Origin: Acarospora socialis
Lineage: Eukaryota > Ascomycota > Lecanoromycetes > Acarosporales > Acarosporaceae
Assembly: GCA_025617375.2 (NCBI GenBank)
Contig: JAMYGW020000010.1
Coordinates: 372,001 to 436,000 of the forward strand
Direction: 5' to 3'
DNA: 64,000 bases
This document shows positions 34,648 through 48,234 of this stretch, one piece after another. The position numbers and the translations under genes are program-made. The notes beneath the pieces are model-generated. The model saw only the letters and a program-made list of their open reading frames with translations. It was not told where the DNA came from and searched no databases. Within the stretch, counting starts at the first letter, position 1. Each line of letters begins with the position of its first letter.

Positions 34648-34653
34648 CGGGTA
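34648..34653. repeat. Left target-site duplication CGGGTA of the island
   Basis: CGGGTA here and at 59,687-59,692 immediately flank the inverted-repeat ends of the 25-kb island, as expected for a 6-bp target duplication. An 8-bp reading (TACGGGTA) is possible if the end is placed two bases further in. Confidence 0.8.
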
Positions 34654-35130
34654 TACGGTGGACGATAACGAGGTTACCGACACATCAAATTTTTTTTTGA
34701 ATTTTCGCAAACACATAGACATAGATTGTAGTAGAGAAATGATGATCTGTAAGTAAGTAATCAACATCATCATCATCATACAAACAAATCAATCATCTAC
34801 AAGAATGTCCACTTCTATTTCAGTGATCAATAATATAGTGTAAACACAGAACAACAAAGTAAATACTTTTCAATATAGAGACTGATCTGAGAAACTGATC
34901 ATATGAAGATATATGACAGTGAGTTTTAATTTAATATCACTCAGACACAGATTCTGAAGAAGTGAAGAAATGAAAAGAAAATAAAACTGTGATCAAAAAA
35001 GAATCAGATGATGACTTTCTATATTGAAACTGTTATCATATAGTTCTGATTTGTACAATCTACAGCAACATATTACATTACACATTACTGACATCTTTCT
35101 AGTGAGAAAGAGAACAAAAAGAAATATAAT
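34654..35130 (+). repeat. Left long terminal inverted repeat of outer element
   Basis: The first ~43 bp are identical to the reverse complement of the right end. Similarity continues with substitutions and small gaps to about 35,130, where CATTACACATTACTGACATC is shared by both arms. The total is about 0.47 kb on this side. Confidence 0.8.
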
Positions 35131-36489
35131 TCTTTAAATTATAGTAGATCATTAAGTTAATTCATAGATTCTACAAGCTGTACAGTTTTATTAAATGAAT
35201 AATAATGAAGTTCTTTGTACAACTGACACTCTGCTTTTTATCTAACTTTATTTTTACTCTTATTTTTAGATTCATTACTATCACAACTTCAATCATAATC
35301 ATTATGTAAGTACACAGAAATAGTTTTAATACATTGATGTTAACTGATCATATGATGTAAAACTCTTATCATATACAATACAGTTATTACTGTCACTGTT
35401 GCTCAGCAGAATTCTGTTTTCTTAGTAAAACAGCAACAGCTCACTTTCTTTGTTCACAGTTCACAGAATAAAAGACTTTTGATTCTTTTTGAGTGATCTG
35501 TGAAATTCATATGAAATGCAATTATTTCACAGCAGATTTCAACACACTGTTCTTTGTACATCAATGACATTTTTATTCAGTTTCATGAAAGAATCAAACA
35601 AACATGTATACAGTGCATGTCAGTTTTAAGACTTTTCTCAGAATGTTGTTGCATTGCAGAATATTTTGATGAAGTATGTGAAAACTACAAATAATGTGAT
35701 CATGCAGCTTACTGCTTCATATAAAATGACAATGAAAGTGCTGTTAATGAGAACAATGACAATATTGTGATAGTTAAAGAGCATTACTTAAGTTTAAATT
35801 CTGAGTCTGCTGAACATGAAGATGAATCATCATCAGAGAATGTTATTGTGTTGTGATAAATATGTACAAATTTTTTTTAATTTTCTTGTTGATTTTCATT
35901 CTTTACTTCTCATTTAATCATATAAGTTATTATGACATCTGAGCAAGACTTACACTTCTTTGCAGTGCTCAGAACTAGTAATTATAACAATAATGAAGTT
36001 AAGTAAGTCAGTAGATTAAATTTATAATCAATATAATTGTATTCAATTTGTACAATACTGTAGTTCATTGATATTATAGAAAGAAAATCAATTTTCTTGC
36101 TTATGTAATAATATACACAGTCACAATTATACAAATTTTAATTTTTAAATCATACAAATAGAATTCATTATTCACAATATCAGCACAAACTGTGAATCTT
36201 GACTTCTGCAAAGACTATATTATATAGTTGTTTTGAGAAAATCACTTCAGTCAAGATATTAACAGAAAACTTCAAGATAAGTTGAATATCATCTGCAGTT
36301 ATTGTACAATTGAGTGAAGATTGCAAGAATAATAAATCTCAAAGAAAATCAAAATCATTGACACTTCTGAACTACAAATTAAGATTGTTGCTTTGTTTTA
36401 TGAAGTATATCTCAATAATGTTTAAATACTACATGTATTGCAGAAGAAAGAACATGAAATTGAATTGTATAAAATTGTATAATTACAAA

Positions 36490-37480
36490 AAAAGATGAGA
36501 ATAATTCATCAACATTTTCTATTTAACATTGAAGAAACAAAAAAAGAGATGACACAGCTTGTGTTGAAAGAGTTGAATACTGATGTTATTGATGAATATA
36601 AATGAAAATTACTTCATATTCACTTTCATATGAAAGAATTCAACATTTATCAATATATCATTCTGATTCTATTTCTAATCACTTTTTGACATGTTGTATT
36701 AGAGATTATTTGTTTAATATAATCAAATATTTAAATTCTCAAGATCACATTTGTTGTACAAAAGATCTTCAACATCAGCATGAAGAATATATTGTGCTGA
36801 GACTCAATTATCTATGATTTATTGATGATCATGACAAACTGTCTTATTAAGACATTAAGATCTATGCTGAAATTGATGTCTATTTCAGATATTTATCATG
36901 AATTTATATTGATGTATCAAATTATACAACAGTCAGTGTGCTCTGTCAGTATCTAAATGTTGTTTGCAATCTGAAAGTACATTCTCAAAATTTTATGCTC
37001 TGATTGAGACAAGAAAACATTATTATGTGTGAAAGTTCATCATGTACTGAGTTGTACAACTGCAAATGAATATACACAACTGTCAAAGATTTATTTCTTT
37101 GACATCAGCACTGCAAATCAACAAATTGAAGCTTGATGAAGTCAGTTAATCAAAAGTTAACTGTTTCAATGACAGATAAGTTATTTCTATGTTGCTTCAT
37201 ACAATTTACTAAGTAACTTGTACAGACATTTTTCAGAGATCTTACACAGCAAGATCTTTAAAATGATATCAGTCTTGCAGACTGCATCACACTAGTGACA
37301 CTGTATATGTTTATCATTCAGCAAGAAGTTCATGACTATGTAAAATTATAAAACATTCATCTCATACAAAAACAAGCAAATCAATCAAATTCAGTAGTAA
37401 GTAATTCATAAATGTTATATCATTGTTCAGAAATTATCAACACTGAGAATTATGTGTTGAGAATGAATGAAGAAGTAATG
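36490..37480 (+). pseudogene. Decayed integrase-like gene of the outer element
   Basis: Short plus-strand stretches around 36.5-37.5 kb resemble, in order, parts of the fungal integrase-core (rve-type, DDE) family found in inverted-repeat elements. Resemblance is strongest around the region before and after the presumed catalytic core. It is a fossil with many breaks, and the assignment rests on family resemblance by eye. The remainder of 34.66-38.89 kb shows nothing else I can identify. Confidence 0.45.
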
Positions 37481-38895
37481 ATAATCATGTGAGTATTATA
37501 TAATGACTGAAATAAGTCTTCATCACAACTAATTGTACAATAGATACTGACTAAAAAGATATTGATAAATATCTTTCTGCTGTAACTCTTAAGTGATTTA
37601 CATCACAATTATAAGTATTGAGCATAATTCTGAAAGATATAAAAGCAGAAAATGTTCATACTGATGATTCACAATGTTATGTTGAGATGTACAAGTAATT
37701 ATGTACTATTATACAATCACATATTGTCTTCAAAATACATTCAATTCTGACAGAATCTGCTAAATCTCATAAAGATTATGTATATTAAAACAGAGAACTG
37801 ATTGAATATAATGAACATTATGAGTTAAGTGAGAATTTTGTACAAAATGATGACAAAGCAAGTTTTGTTGAAAATGAAATGCTTATTGATGTTAATTCAA
37901 AAAACATGTTGAATATCTATCTTCAGAAATTGTAATTCTTTTGTTTGCAAATCTTCTTTCTTTTTAGATAATTCAAATTGTACAAAATGATTTCTTCATC
38001 ATCATGAAATTCACATTGCATTCTTGAAGATGTTGTGTATTCTACTGAATATTTCTTCACTTAATACAAATACTGTTTTTATGATTGTAACATTATTAAT
38101 TTTCATTTTTCTGTCATCATTGATTTGAATGCTCTTTCTCTTAATTGTACAACTTGAAATTCTTTCTTCAGACATGAGAAAGATGCTCAATAAATTGTAA
38201 ATCATTATGTACTTCAAGTAACTCATATTGTTAAAAGTTAAAAAACTCATGCAGACACAACAGCTCTGAACAGTTATATGACTTCTTCATCAGTAATCAT
38301 CAATAATTAAGCTTTTAAACATTGCACAATCATTATTCTTGCATGACAAAAGTTCTTATGAACTTCTGATGATGAAAAGAAGTTAAGAAAGTTTGAATTA
38401 TATAATGATTTGAATCTTAACATCATTGCAATTCATAAAAACTTTTTTTAACTCAAATCTTTTGATATTGTACAAAACAACACTGTATATTTTTGTTGAA
38501 CAATCATCTCATTGATGATCTGTTATCTTTCATATAAAGTGACATTTTTTCAGAAATTAAACATTCTTCAGTCATACAACATTTTTATGATCTTTTTTGT
38601 CTTGCAGTTGCATAAAATATCAAGACAGATTCAGAACATATTGAGAACAAAGCAGTTATAAAGATTTTGAATGTCTTGACTTTATTGAGAGATTATTGCA
38701 TCAAAATAAATTATATGTATGAGTTGTGATTGATTGTTTTTGTAAAAAATGAGTTATATGATTTGAAAGAGATCAAGATAAAGAAGATTGATAAAGATAC
38801 AAAGATAAAGATCAAGAAGAAAGAACAGAAAAAAAAGTCTTTTTAAAGAATTAAATTGAATATTACTCAATCATTCAACTCATCTTGAATAAGTT

Positions 38896-39211
38896 TGTTA
38901 TGACCATACTCTAATAAGAAATAATGAAATGAAAGATATGTCTGAATGAGCATAACTCTGAGCATGAAACAATGAAACATCAGACATTCTCTTGTAAATA
39001 TGTGTCAGAAACACATCAGAACACTGAAACACTGAGTGTGTCAGTGTACTCATTTCTATATAGTAGAATCAATTTTTTTATGAAATCAATCATGTTCAAC
39101 TCATCTAGTTATGCAATACAAAGCTACTGTTTATCTAGAATCTTTGAATCTTTATATCAAAGAGCACAAACTCTAGCTCTATAACTGAGAAATCTCAGTT
39201 GAAACATAATA
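38896..39211 (+). repeat. 5' LTR of copy A
   Basis: A 316-bp LTR starting TGTTATGACC. It matches 58,175-58,490, and the gag start follows about 26 bp downstream. Confidence 0.85.
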
Positions 39212-39401
39212 CTTTGAACACTCTTACAATATAAAGAATGTCATTCAAAGAATCAATCTCAGACAGTGTGTCACAGAGCATTAAATCAACAAAAGTAGTC
39301 AACATTGATTACAGAGTATCTAAAGTCAAGACTTTAGAGAACTTTATGAAAGATTAATGAAATTTGAGACAATTTCTTGCTCAAATTGACCTGTATATCA
39401 A

Positions 39402-39762
39402 TGTAATATTCTAATCTGAGCTTTCTTGAATATGTAGAACTAAGAGTTTGTGCTTATTGATATAACAGCTGGTCTGAAATGGTTCTGGTCTTTAACTCTT
39501 AGATGGTTATTTAAGTTGAACATGATTGTTTTCATAAGAAAAATGATTCTACTATATAGAATGTGCTTGACATCTCTGCATTGAGCATTCTTGGTGTTTT
39601 GATGTCTCAATGTTGAGAGATTGAGCTCTCAGCTTGTCTGCTCACCATTGAGCTGTTGTGCTGTCATGTAACTGCTGTCTAGCAGTTTCTTCTGTACATG
39701 CTCTGAGCAAATCTCTGATCACAGATCTGCAAGTTTTTTTCTTCTTGAATGTGATCATAACA
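39402..39762 (-). repeat. Divergent 3' LTR of copy C
   Basis: About 361 bp between TGTAATATTC and GTGATCATAACA. It aligns with the other LTRs at both ends but has a longer, different middle. No partner LTR is seen. Confidence 0.7.
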
Positions 39763-39837
39763 TCATTCTTCTCTTCTCAGGCACTAGTTCTCTAGAACCT
39801 ATATAAGTGAGAGTATTCACATTGTTCATCATCAACA

Positions 39838-40230
39838 ATGATGCTTTCTAAAAATTTCAATTGTCTAAAAATTGCAAAGAAAATTCAACTCAATGGTAGT
39901 CTTGTCACATTTTCTTGTGAATTCTGTACTGCTTGCAGTCTTGATTGCTTTGTCATGATTGATGAAAGATCAAAATGTGATAAGTGTACTTGTCACAGTC
40001 ATTCATGCATTGCAGTTTCATGAAAGTCTCTCAACAGAACTCATCTTTCTCTTCAAAAGAAAATAAGTGATGCAAATGTGATTCTTGATACTCTTATCAC
40101 CAAGATGATGCATCTTCAAAAGACTTTGAATCAAACAGATTGTCATGTCACACAGAAGATCAACTGTCTTGCTGCTGAACTTGATAGTGATAATGATGAA
40201 ACTGAGAATGAAGATTCTCAAACAATATCA
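39838..40230 (+). other. Antisense Cys-rich frame inside copy C
   Basis: Positional homologue of the frame in copy B. An open stretch at 39,838-40,023 holds CEFCTACSLDC and KCDKCTCHSHSC. Divergent, like the LTR of this copy. Confidence 0.55.
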
Positions 40231-42514
40231 TAACTTGTTAATTTGATGTTGTCATTCTTCTGAACTAATATTGACTTTTTTTCTTAAAATATTGAAGTGT
40301 TCTTGTGCAGTTCTTGAGGTTCTCTTTGAGTTCTCAGATATTTTCTGAGATGTCATAATCTTTTTATTTGATGAGATAATAAGCTTTTTCACTAATCACT
40401 CTCTTTCCTAGAATGTTCTCAACTTTGTATTCTTTGTTGAGTTTGACAGACATTTCACTGATTTGAAGTGATATGAACTGATTGCAATGCTGTAACATGA
40501 ATGCATGAAATACTGAGTGTATTCTCATTTTTCTGAGTAAGTCTAGCTCATAGCTCAATCTCTTGATGTCTCATATGATCTTGAATGATTCAATGCTCTT
40601 ATTCTCTAACTTCTTACTTCTTTTCTTTGTTCATATGTTGTCTGTTCTTAAATATATTTTTTCTTCTTCTTTGAATGATTTTGTCTCTGTTGTTCATTTC
40701 ATCTGCTGTCTGATTCATTTTGTTAGATCTTGATGCAGTTTCTTCATCTGTGTGATGTTCAAAATTACTTTTTAACTTCATAATCTGTGTTCTTTAGAAT
40801 CTTGTCATATCTTCAGATTGTAGTCATAGTTCATATAGAAAGATATTTCTTCTGTGATCTTGTTTCTTATGTTGTTGTATGCAAACTGTGTCATTGACAA
40901 TAGTCATATTCAGTCATTCTGATTTCTGTTGACATAGTGTTTCAAGTATGTTTTCATTGTTTGATTCATTTGTTTGCTTTGTTTATTTGTCTGTGAGTGA
41001 TATATCATCAACATCTTGTGTTTTATTTCAAGTTCTGCTGTGAGTGTTTTTCAAAACTTGCTTGTAAACAGCTTGTCTCTGTCAGTGATAAATTCTTTTG
41101 ATAGCTCATGAATACTAATCAATTTTTGCAGTATAATGTACATCAATACTGATGCTGTTGTGGTTTTCTTGAATGAAATGAACATTGTGTACTTGGTTAA
41201 TCTGTTCACTATGATCAATATACTATTGAATTTCACTCTTCATGCTGAATCTTTTGACAGTGACAATCTCATAATGAAGTTCATGATAACTGACTTTCAT
41301 GATGTGTTCAGTGCATCTAGTCATGTTACTTTGTCATATCATTTGTCTCAGTTAATCTTGTTTCTTCAGCATAAATTGCACACAGTGATCATTCTGATGA
41401 CTCAATTTCTAAAATTGCTAACATTGTGTCTTCTCTGCACTAGATCTTCAGTGCATTTAACTTTTAGATATTCTTCAACTCTGCTGTAGTGACATATTCT
41501 TATGAGTTTTTCATCTGTCAAAGAAGCTTGCTTTATTTTGTACATTGCTGCTAAGTTCTTTATGAGAATTCTCTTGTTGTCTTTGCTCAGAATTCTGACA
41601 TGTACTGTTTGTATATCTTCATGATTGAGTTGTCTGCTCAGAGCATCTACTTCATTATTCTCATTATCTTTCTTGTAATGAATCTGAAATTCATAATCTG
41701 TCAACTGCTCTGCTCAATGAATCTGCTGTTAGTTAAGTTGCTTTGTTGTTGTGAAGTTTCTCAGATTCTTGTGATCTGTATAGATCTAAATTGACTTTTT
41801 TGTTTCTGCAAGATAAGATCTTCAATCTTGCAGTGCTTTCACTATCACAAGAAGTTTCTTGTCATGAATCTCATATCTTTTCTTGAGTTCTGATAGTTTT
41901 CTAAATTGATACACTATGAATTTTTGCTGTTCTTTCTCAATCTAATATAAGCATGTATTTACTGTGAAATCTGAAGCATCAGTTTTCAGTGTCTTCTTGC
42001 ATGCTGAATTGAGTATTCTCAGATGTGCTGTTCTGCTAAGACTTTTCTTTAATATGTGAAACACATTCTTCTGCTCTTCATCTCAATGCTATTTTTTGCT
42101 TTTGTGTGTCAAATGCATTAGTGATTTCACAATTCTTGCATAGTTTGATACAAACTTTCAATAGTAGTTCATCAATTCTAGAAAGACTTGTACTTTCTTG
42201 ATTCTTTTTGATATTAATCAGTTTCTGACTGCTTCTGTCTTCTTTGAATTCTTCTTGATCTGTTTAGATTGAATCATATAGTTTAGAAACTCAATTTTCT
42301 TGATTTCAAACCTGCTTTTTGACTTTTTCACATACAGAGCTCTTTCATTGAGCTTTGTCAATATCTTTTACACATGCTTGCAGTGCTCTTCAAGATCTTC
42401 TGAGTATATCAGAATGTCATTGAGATATGTGATCACAAAATCATCAAGATATTCTCTTAACATATCATTGATCAATCTCTGAAAGATGACTGAGACATTT
42501 TTTAGCTCAAACAG

Positions 42515-42832
42515 TGTTACATTTCAACTGAGATTTCTTGGTTATAGAGCTAAGGTTTTGTGCTTCATGATATAAAGATTCAAAGGTTCTAGGTAAACAG
42601 TAGCTTTCTATTGTGTAACTAGATGAGTTGAACACAATTGATTTCATAAAGAAATCAATTCTACTATATAGAATTGAGCACACTGACACACTCAGCATTT
42701 CAGTGTTCTGATGTGTCTTCAGGCACATGTTCATGAGGAAATGCTTGGTGTTTCATCATTTCATGCTTGAGATTACACTATCTCAGACATACCTCTCATC
42801 CTGTTGTTTCTTTCTAGAATATGATCATAACA
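42515..42832 (-). repeat. 3' LTR of copy B
   Basis: 318 bp. It pairs with 48,235-48,552, and the differences seen are essentially all transitions. Confidence 0.85.
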
Positions 42833-42910
42833 TCATTTCTTCTCTCTCAGGTGCTAGTTCTCTAGAATTTATTTAAGCAAGAGTATATATCAGCACCTGC
42901 TCACCACATC

Positions 42911-43365
42911 TTGATGATGCATTTGAAATTCAAAAATCAACTTTGCCTTGCTGATACCATATTCCATAAAGAAAATCCTGCACTTGTTTCCTGTGATTGT
43001 TGTTTAGACATTGATCTCTCTTGTATCACAATGTCTCTTGATCTGTTGGTGTTGTCTGACTTCTTTAAGTCTGCAAAGTGTGTCAAGTGCATACATCAAG
43101 GTTGTTTCTGTGTCAGCCTCTCTCTTGACTTTCTTGAGTCTGTTCACTCTAAAATCAAAAATGAACTTTTTCTGACTCTTGATGAGCAACTTTCTGCACT
43201 TTTAACAAAAATTGCTAGGTTGCAGAAAACCTTGAAACAGTCTGAAACTTGAATTGATACAAAAGCAAAGTGTCTCACTGAAGAGCTTGCTGATGATAAT
43301 GATGAAACAGAGAATGAAAATTCTCAACTGTTGTCACAACTCATTGACATGATGTCTCCATTCTT
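42911..43365 (+). other. Antisense Cys-rich/coiled-coil frame inside copy B
   Basis: A plus-strand frame (open for 113 codons from 42,911) in the gap between integrase and 3' LTR of copy B, opposite in direction to the element's own genes. It contains clustered cysteines (CDCCLDIDLSC and KCVKCIHQGCFC) followed by a heptad-like stretch (LLTKIARLQKTLKQSE). A TATATA box-like word lies about 30 bp upstream. The Cys pattern KCxxCxxxGxxC followed by a coiled coil resembles a widespread fungal hypothetical family often found near retrotransposons. Related sequence occurs at the same place in A, C and D. Confidence 0.65.
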
Positions 43366-46300
43366 CTGAACTAATCTTGACTTCTTTTTTCAAAATGTTG
43401 AAGTGTTCTTGCACAGTTCTTGAGGTTTTCTCTGGGTTCTCAGGTGTTCTTCAATGTATTGTATTCTTTTCATTTTATGAGATAATGAACTTTCTCACTA
43501 ATCATTCTCTTTTCTAGAATGTTCTTGACTTCATATTCTTTGTTGAGTTTAACAGGTGTTTCTGTGATCTGAAGTGGTATGAACTGGTTGCAAGGCTGTA
43601 GCATGAATGTGTGAAATACTGAGTGTATTCTCATTTCTTTGAGTAAGTCTAGCTCATAGCTTAATTTCTTGATGTTCCATATGATCTTAAATGATTCAAT
43701 GCTCTTGTTCCTCAGCTTCTTGCTCTTTTTCTTTGTTCATATATTATCTGTTCTTAGATATACTCTTTCTTTCTTCTCAAATGATCTTATCTTTGTTGTT
43801 CATTCCATCTGCTGTCTGATTCATTCTGTCAGGTCTTGGTGCAGTTTCTTTATTTGAGTGATATTCAGAATCACTTTTTGACTCTGTGATTTGTGTTCTC
43901 TTGAATCTTGCCATACCTCTGAGTTGTAGTCATAGTTTGCATAAAAAGGTGTTTCTTTCATGATTTTATTTCTTGTGTTGTTGTACACAAACTGTGCCAT
44001 TGACAACAGCTGTACCCAGTTGTTCTGATTCTTGTTGACATAGTGTTTCAAGTATGTTTTCACTGTCTGATTCATTTGTTCACTTTGTTCATTCATCTGT
44101 GAATGATATGCCATTAACATCTTATGTTTTATCCTGAGTTCTGCTGTAAGCATTTCTCAAAACTTGCTTGTAAACAGCTTGTCTCTGTTGATGATAAACT
44201 CTTTTGATAGTTCATGATTGCTGACCAATTCTTGTAGTATGGTGTATGTCAATACTGGTGCTGTTGCAGTTTCTTTAAATGAAATGAACATTGTGTACTT
44301 GGTTAATCTGTTCACTATAGTCAATATACTGTTGAATCTTACTTTTCATGCTGAGTCTTTTGATGGTGATAACTTTGTAATGAAGTTCATGATAACTGAC
44401 TTTCATGATGCATCTGATGCATTTAGTTGTGTTACTTTGTCATATTGCTTCTCTCAATTGATCTTATTTCTTCAGCATGAATTGCACACAGCAATCATTC
44501 TGATGATTCAATTTCTAAGATTGTCAATATTGTGTCTTCTTCACACTAACTCTTTGATGCATTTAACTCTCAGATGTTCTTCAGTTCAGCTGTAGTGACA
44601 TATTCTGATGAGTTCTTTGTCTGTTAAGAAAGCTTGCTCTATCTTGTACATTGCTGCTAAGTTCTTCATGAGAATTCTGTTGTTGTCTTTGCTCAGAATT
44701 TCAGCATGTATCATCTGTATGCCTTCATGATCAGATTGTCTGCTCAAGACATCTGCTCTGTTGTTCTCATTATTCTTCTTGTAATGAATTTGAAATTCAT
44801 AATCTGTCAACTGTTCTGTCCAACAAACTTGTCATTGATTGAGTTGCTTTGTCATTGCAAAGTTTCTCAGATTCTTGTGATCAGTATAGATCTGAATTGA
44901 CTTGTTGATTTCTGCAAGATAAGGTCTTCAGTTTTGCAGTGCTTTCACTATTGCAAGAAGTTTCTTGTCATGAACCTCATATCTTTTCTTGAGTTCTGTT
45001 AGTTTTCTAAATTGATATGTTATGAGTCTCTGCTGTTTCTTCTCAATCTGATATAAGTATGTGTTTACTGTGAAGTCTGAAGCATTGATTTTCAGTGTCT
45101 TTTTGCATGCTGAATTGAGTATTCTCAGGTGTGCTGTTCTGCTAAGACTTCTCTTTAATGCATGAAATGCATTCTTCTGCTTCTTATCTCAATGCTATTC
45201 TTTGCTCTTGTGTGTTAAATGCATTAGTGATTTCACAATCTTTGCATAATTTGGTACAAACTTTCAATAATAGTTTGTCAACCCTAGGAAGACCTGTACT
45301 TCCTTGATTCTTTTTGATGTAAGTCAGTTTCTGACTGCTTCTGTCTTCTTTGAATTCTTTTTGATCTGTTCAGATCAAATCACATAGTTTAGAAACTTAA
45401 CTTTCTTGATTTCAAACCTGCTTTTTGATTTCTTCATGTACAGGGCTCTCTCTTTGAGTTTTGTCAATATTTTGTGCACATGCTTTCAGTGCTCTTCAAG
45501 GTCTTCTGAATATATCAGAATATTGTTGAGATATGTGATCACAAAATCATTGAGATACTCTCTCAACATGTCATTGATTAGTCTCTGAAAGGTGGCTGAG
45601 GTGTTTTTTAGCTCAAATGACATAATGATGTACTCATAATGTCTGTATCTTGTCTGAAATGCTGTTTTTCATTCTTCATCTTCTTTCATTCTGACTTGAT
45701 AGTAGGTGTTTTTCAGGTCTAAGCTTGTGAACTACTTGACTTTGTTTAACTGGTCTTGCAACTCTTCTATCAATGGTAGAGAATAACTATCTTGATGAGT
45801 TATCTTGTTGAGTTGTCTGTAGTCAACACATAGTCATTTTCTGTCATCTTTCTTTGATACAAATAAGATCAAATATTCTGCTGGTGATTTTGATGATTTG
45901 ATGAATTTTCTCTTTAGATTCTCATCAAGGTAAGTTCTAACTTTCTTGAGTTGATTCTTGCTCATTGAGTATAACAGCATTCACTTGAGTTGCTTTTCAT
46001 TCAATAGTGATATCTCATGATCCCATGACCTATGCTCTGATAAGCTCATTTCTGGCTGTTCAGGAATCTTGTATGTGTCTTTGATTGCACATATTTCTTT
46101 TGTAACTCAATCAATTCATGAATTCTTTCTGCACAATCAGGACATTCCTAGTACTGCATCATATCTGATTGATCTCATAACATCAAATGTTATCTCTTGT
46201 GAGTTTTCAAGAATTGAGACCTTCACACAGATCTCTTTGTTAATCTTTTCAGTGACTTCATTTGTCATGTGTATGTTGAATGAACAGCACACTCACTGTG

Positions 46301-48234
46301 TCACTAATTCTAACATGTCAACTATTCATTTGTTTATAATATTACCATCTGCTCCAAAATCCACCAATGCATTGATCTGGTGTTTGTTAATTGTGATCTT
46401 GGTTCATATTCTGTGACTATTGTCTTGTTTTTGAGATGTTGCTAGCTTCTTTTTCTCTAGTCTTGTCAAGAAAGCTCTTCATTTTTTGACTCATCTGATC
46501 ATTCAGCTCATCTTCAAAGTTTCTGAAACCATCTGGGTTTCTTTCTGATCATAAGATTTGCATACTCTAGGCTGTGTTGCTCAATGTGTCTTTTTGGGTG
46601 TAGTTGAGATTCATACTGATCATATTTCATCTGCAATTGACTCTCAAAGACTCTTATTCTTTGCAGAAATTCAGATGATATATATTCTTCACTGAAGATT
46701 CATCTGTCTTCATTCTGTGTGATATATTCTTCAGATAAGTGTATCTCAATCTTGTGACTCTTTGTTCTTCATATAAGGGATTTCAGCAATGTTGTGTTGT
46801 CACTGTCAGAACATTTGTCTTTAACAGCTATCATCAGCTCTTTTAGCTGGTTGCATGTCTTTTGTTCTTTCACACTCTTGTGTTGTGCTTCCCATTTTCA
46901 AGCTTGCATCTCTTGTTCAAGTTTCTTTTTCTTGAACTGAAGCTTTTCTTCTTTCAATGCTCTTTGTTGATTTTTGAAATGCTGATATGCTGTCTTCAGC
47001 TTCATGTTGACTTCTCATTGATCAACTTCTTCTTGATCTGCATTCAAATTCAAGACAATTCAGATGCTATCACTGTAGTCTTCTTCTATCTGAGTATCTT
47101 GAGTATCAACTTCTTTGATCTCAGTCTCTAGAACACATAGTTCTTTTCTTACAGTGTTGTCTGATCTAGACCATTCTGTGATATTGTAAGTTTCTTGTTT
47201 CTGGTGTGACTTCTTTGAATAATATTTGACTTTGTTCTTGCTGCTCATGTGGGTTCAACACATGTTGTCATAGCAAGTCATTCAACTGAGATCATCATGC
47301 ACTACTTTCTTAGTTACAATTGCAGCTTTCTTTCTTTCTTTTCTGGGTTTCTTGCAATTCTGTGCAAGATGTTCAGTAATATCACAGTTGTAGCACTTTT
47401 GTGTTTCTCAGTAGCTCAAAGACTTTTCTCTTGAGAATCATTTCTTTTCTTGTGATGCTTCTTCTGACCTTCATGCTGAAGGTTGATCTCACTTTATTGT
47501 GTTGAGATTCATGAGGTTCAAGTAATGTTGTCTTTGATTACTTCTATCAGCTCAACTCATTCATTTCTGATGTCAGTAGCCTCTTTTTTTCATCTGTTGC
47601 TCTCATTGACAATCATCTATTGTGATTGTCTTGTTAATAAGTTCTTGCAGATCATCTGACCTGTCACTTTGCACAATCTTGTTCTTGATAGACTTCTTCA
47701 AGCCTCAATAGTAAGTTGATGCTAATTGATCTGAGTTTCATTGCATAAGCATCACAATTCATTGAAACTCTGCCACATACTTAACTGCAGATTCTTCTTG
47801 CTGTAACATGTGAATCTTCTGTTTTGCTGCATGTTTCTCATCAACTACCTTGAAGGTTCTTCTTAGCTCTTCTTTGAACTGCATTCAGTTTTCTATGCAA
47901 GACATATTTTATTCTTGATTGAGAATGCTCTTGATCATGAACTTGTTGAGCTGTGATTTGATTCAATCAAACATTGTGTTCTTCATGTAGAATGTTGTGA
48001 ACAAGACTCTGTTGACATCACTTTCAAACTTCTTCTGATTGAAGTCAACATACAGGTTGATTTGGACAAGAAATTGTCTCAGATTTCATTGATCTCTCAT
48101 AAAGTTCTCTGGAGTCTTGACTTTGAGTACTTTGTGATTGATGTTGACTATCTTTGTCAGTTCAATACTCTGCAACACATCACCTGAGATTGATTCTTTG
48201 AATGACATTCTTTATATTGTGAGGGTGTTCAAAG

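Noticed and set aside
36310-36817. Small plus-strand open frames in the left part of the island
   Set aside because: They are short fragments within the decayed integrase-like region, rich in Asn/Tyr/Ile codons from AT-rich DNA. They are not independent genes.
46862-47131. Plus-strand frames with hydrophobic Phe/Leu-rich translations in copies B and D (also 53,163-53,432)
   Set aside because: They are antisense shadows of gag, where Glu/Lys/Gln codons read as Leu/Phe/Ser on the other strand.
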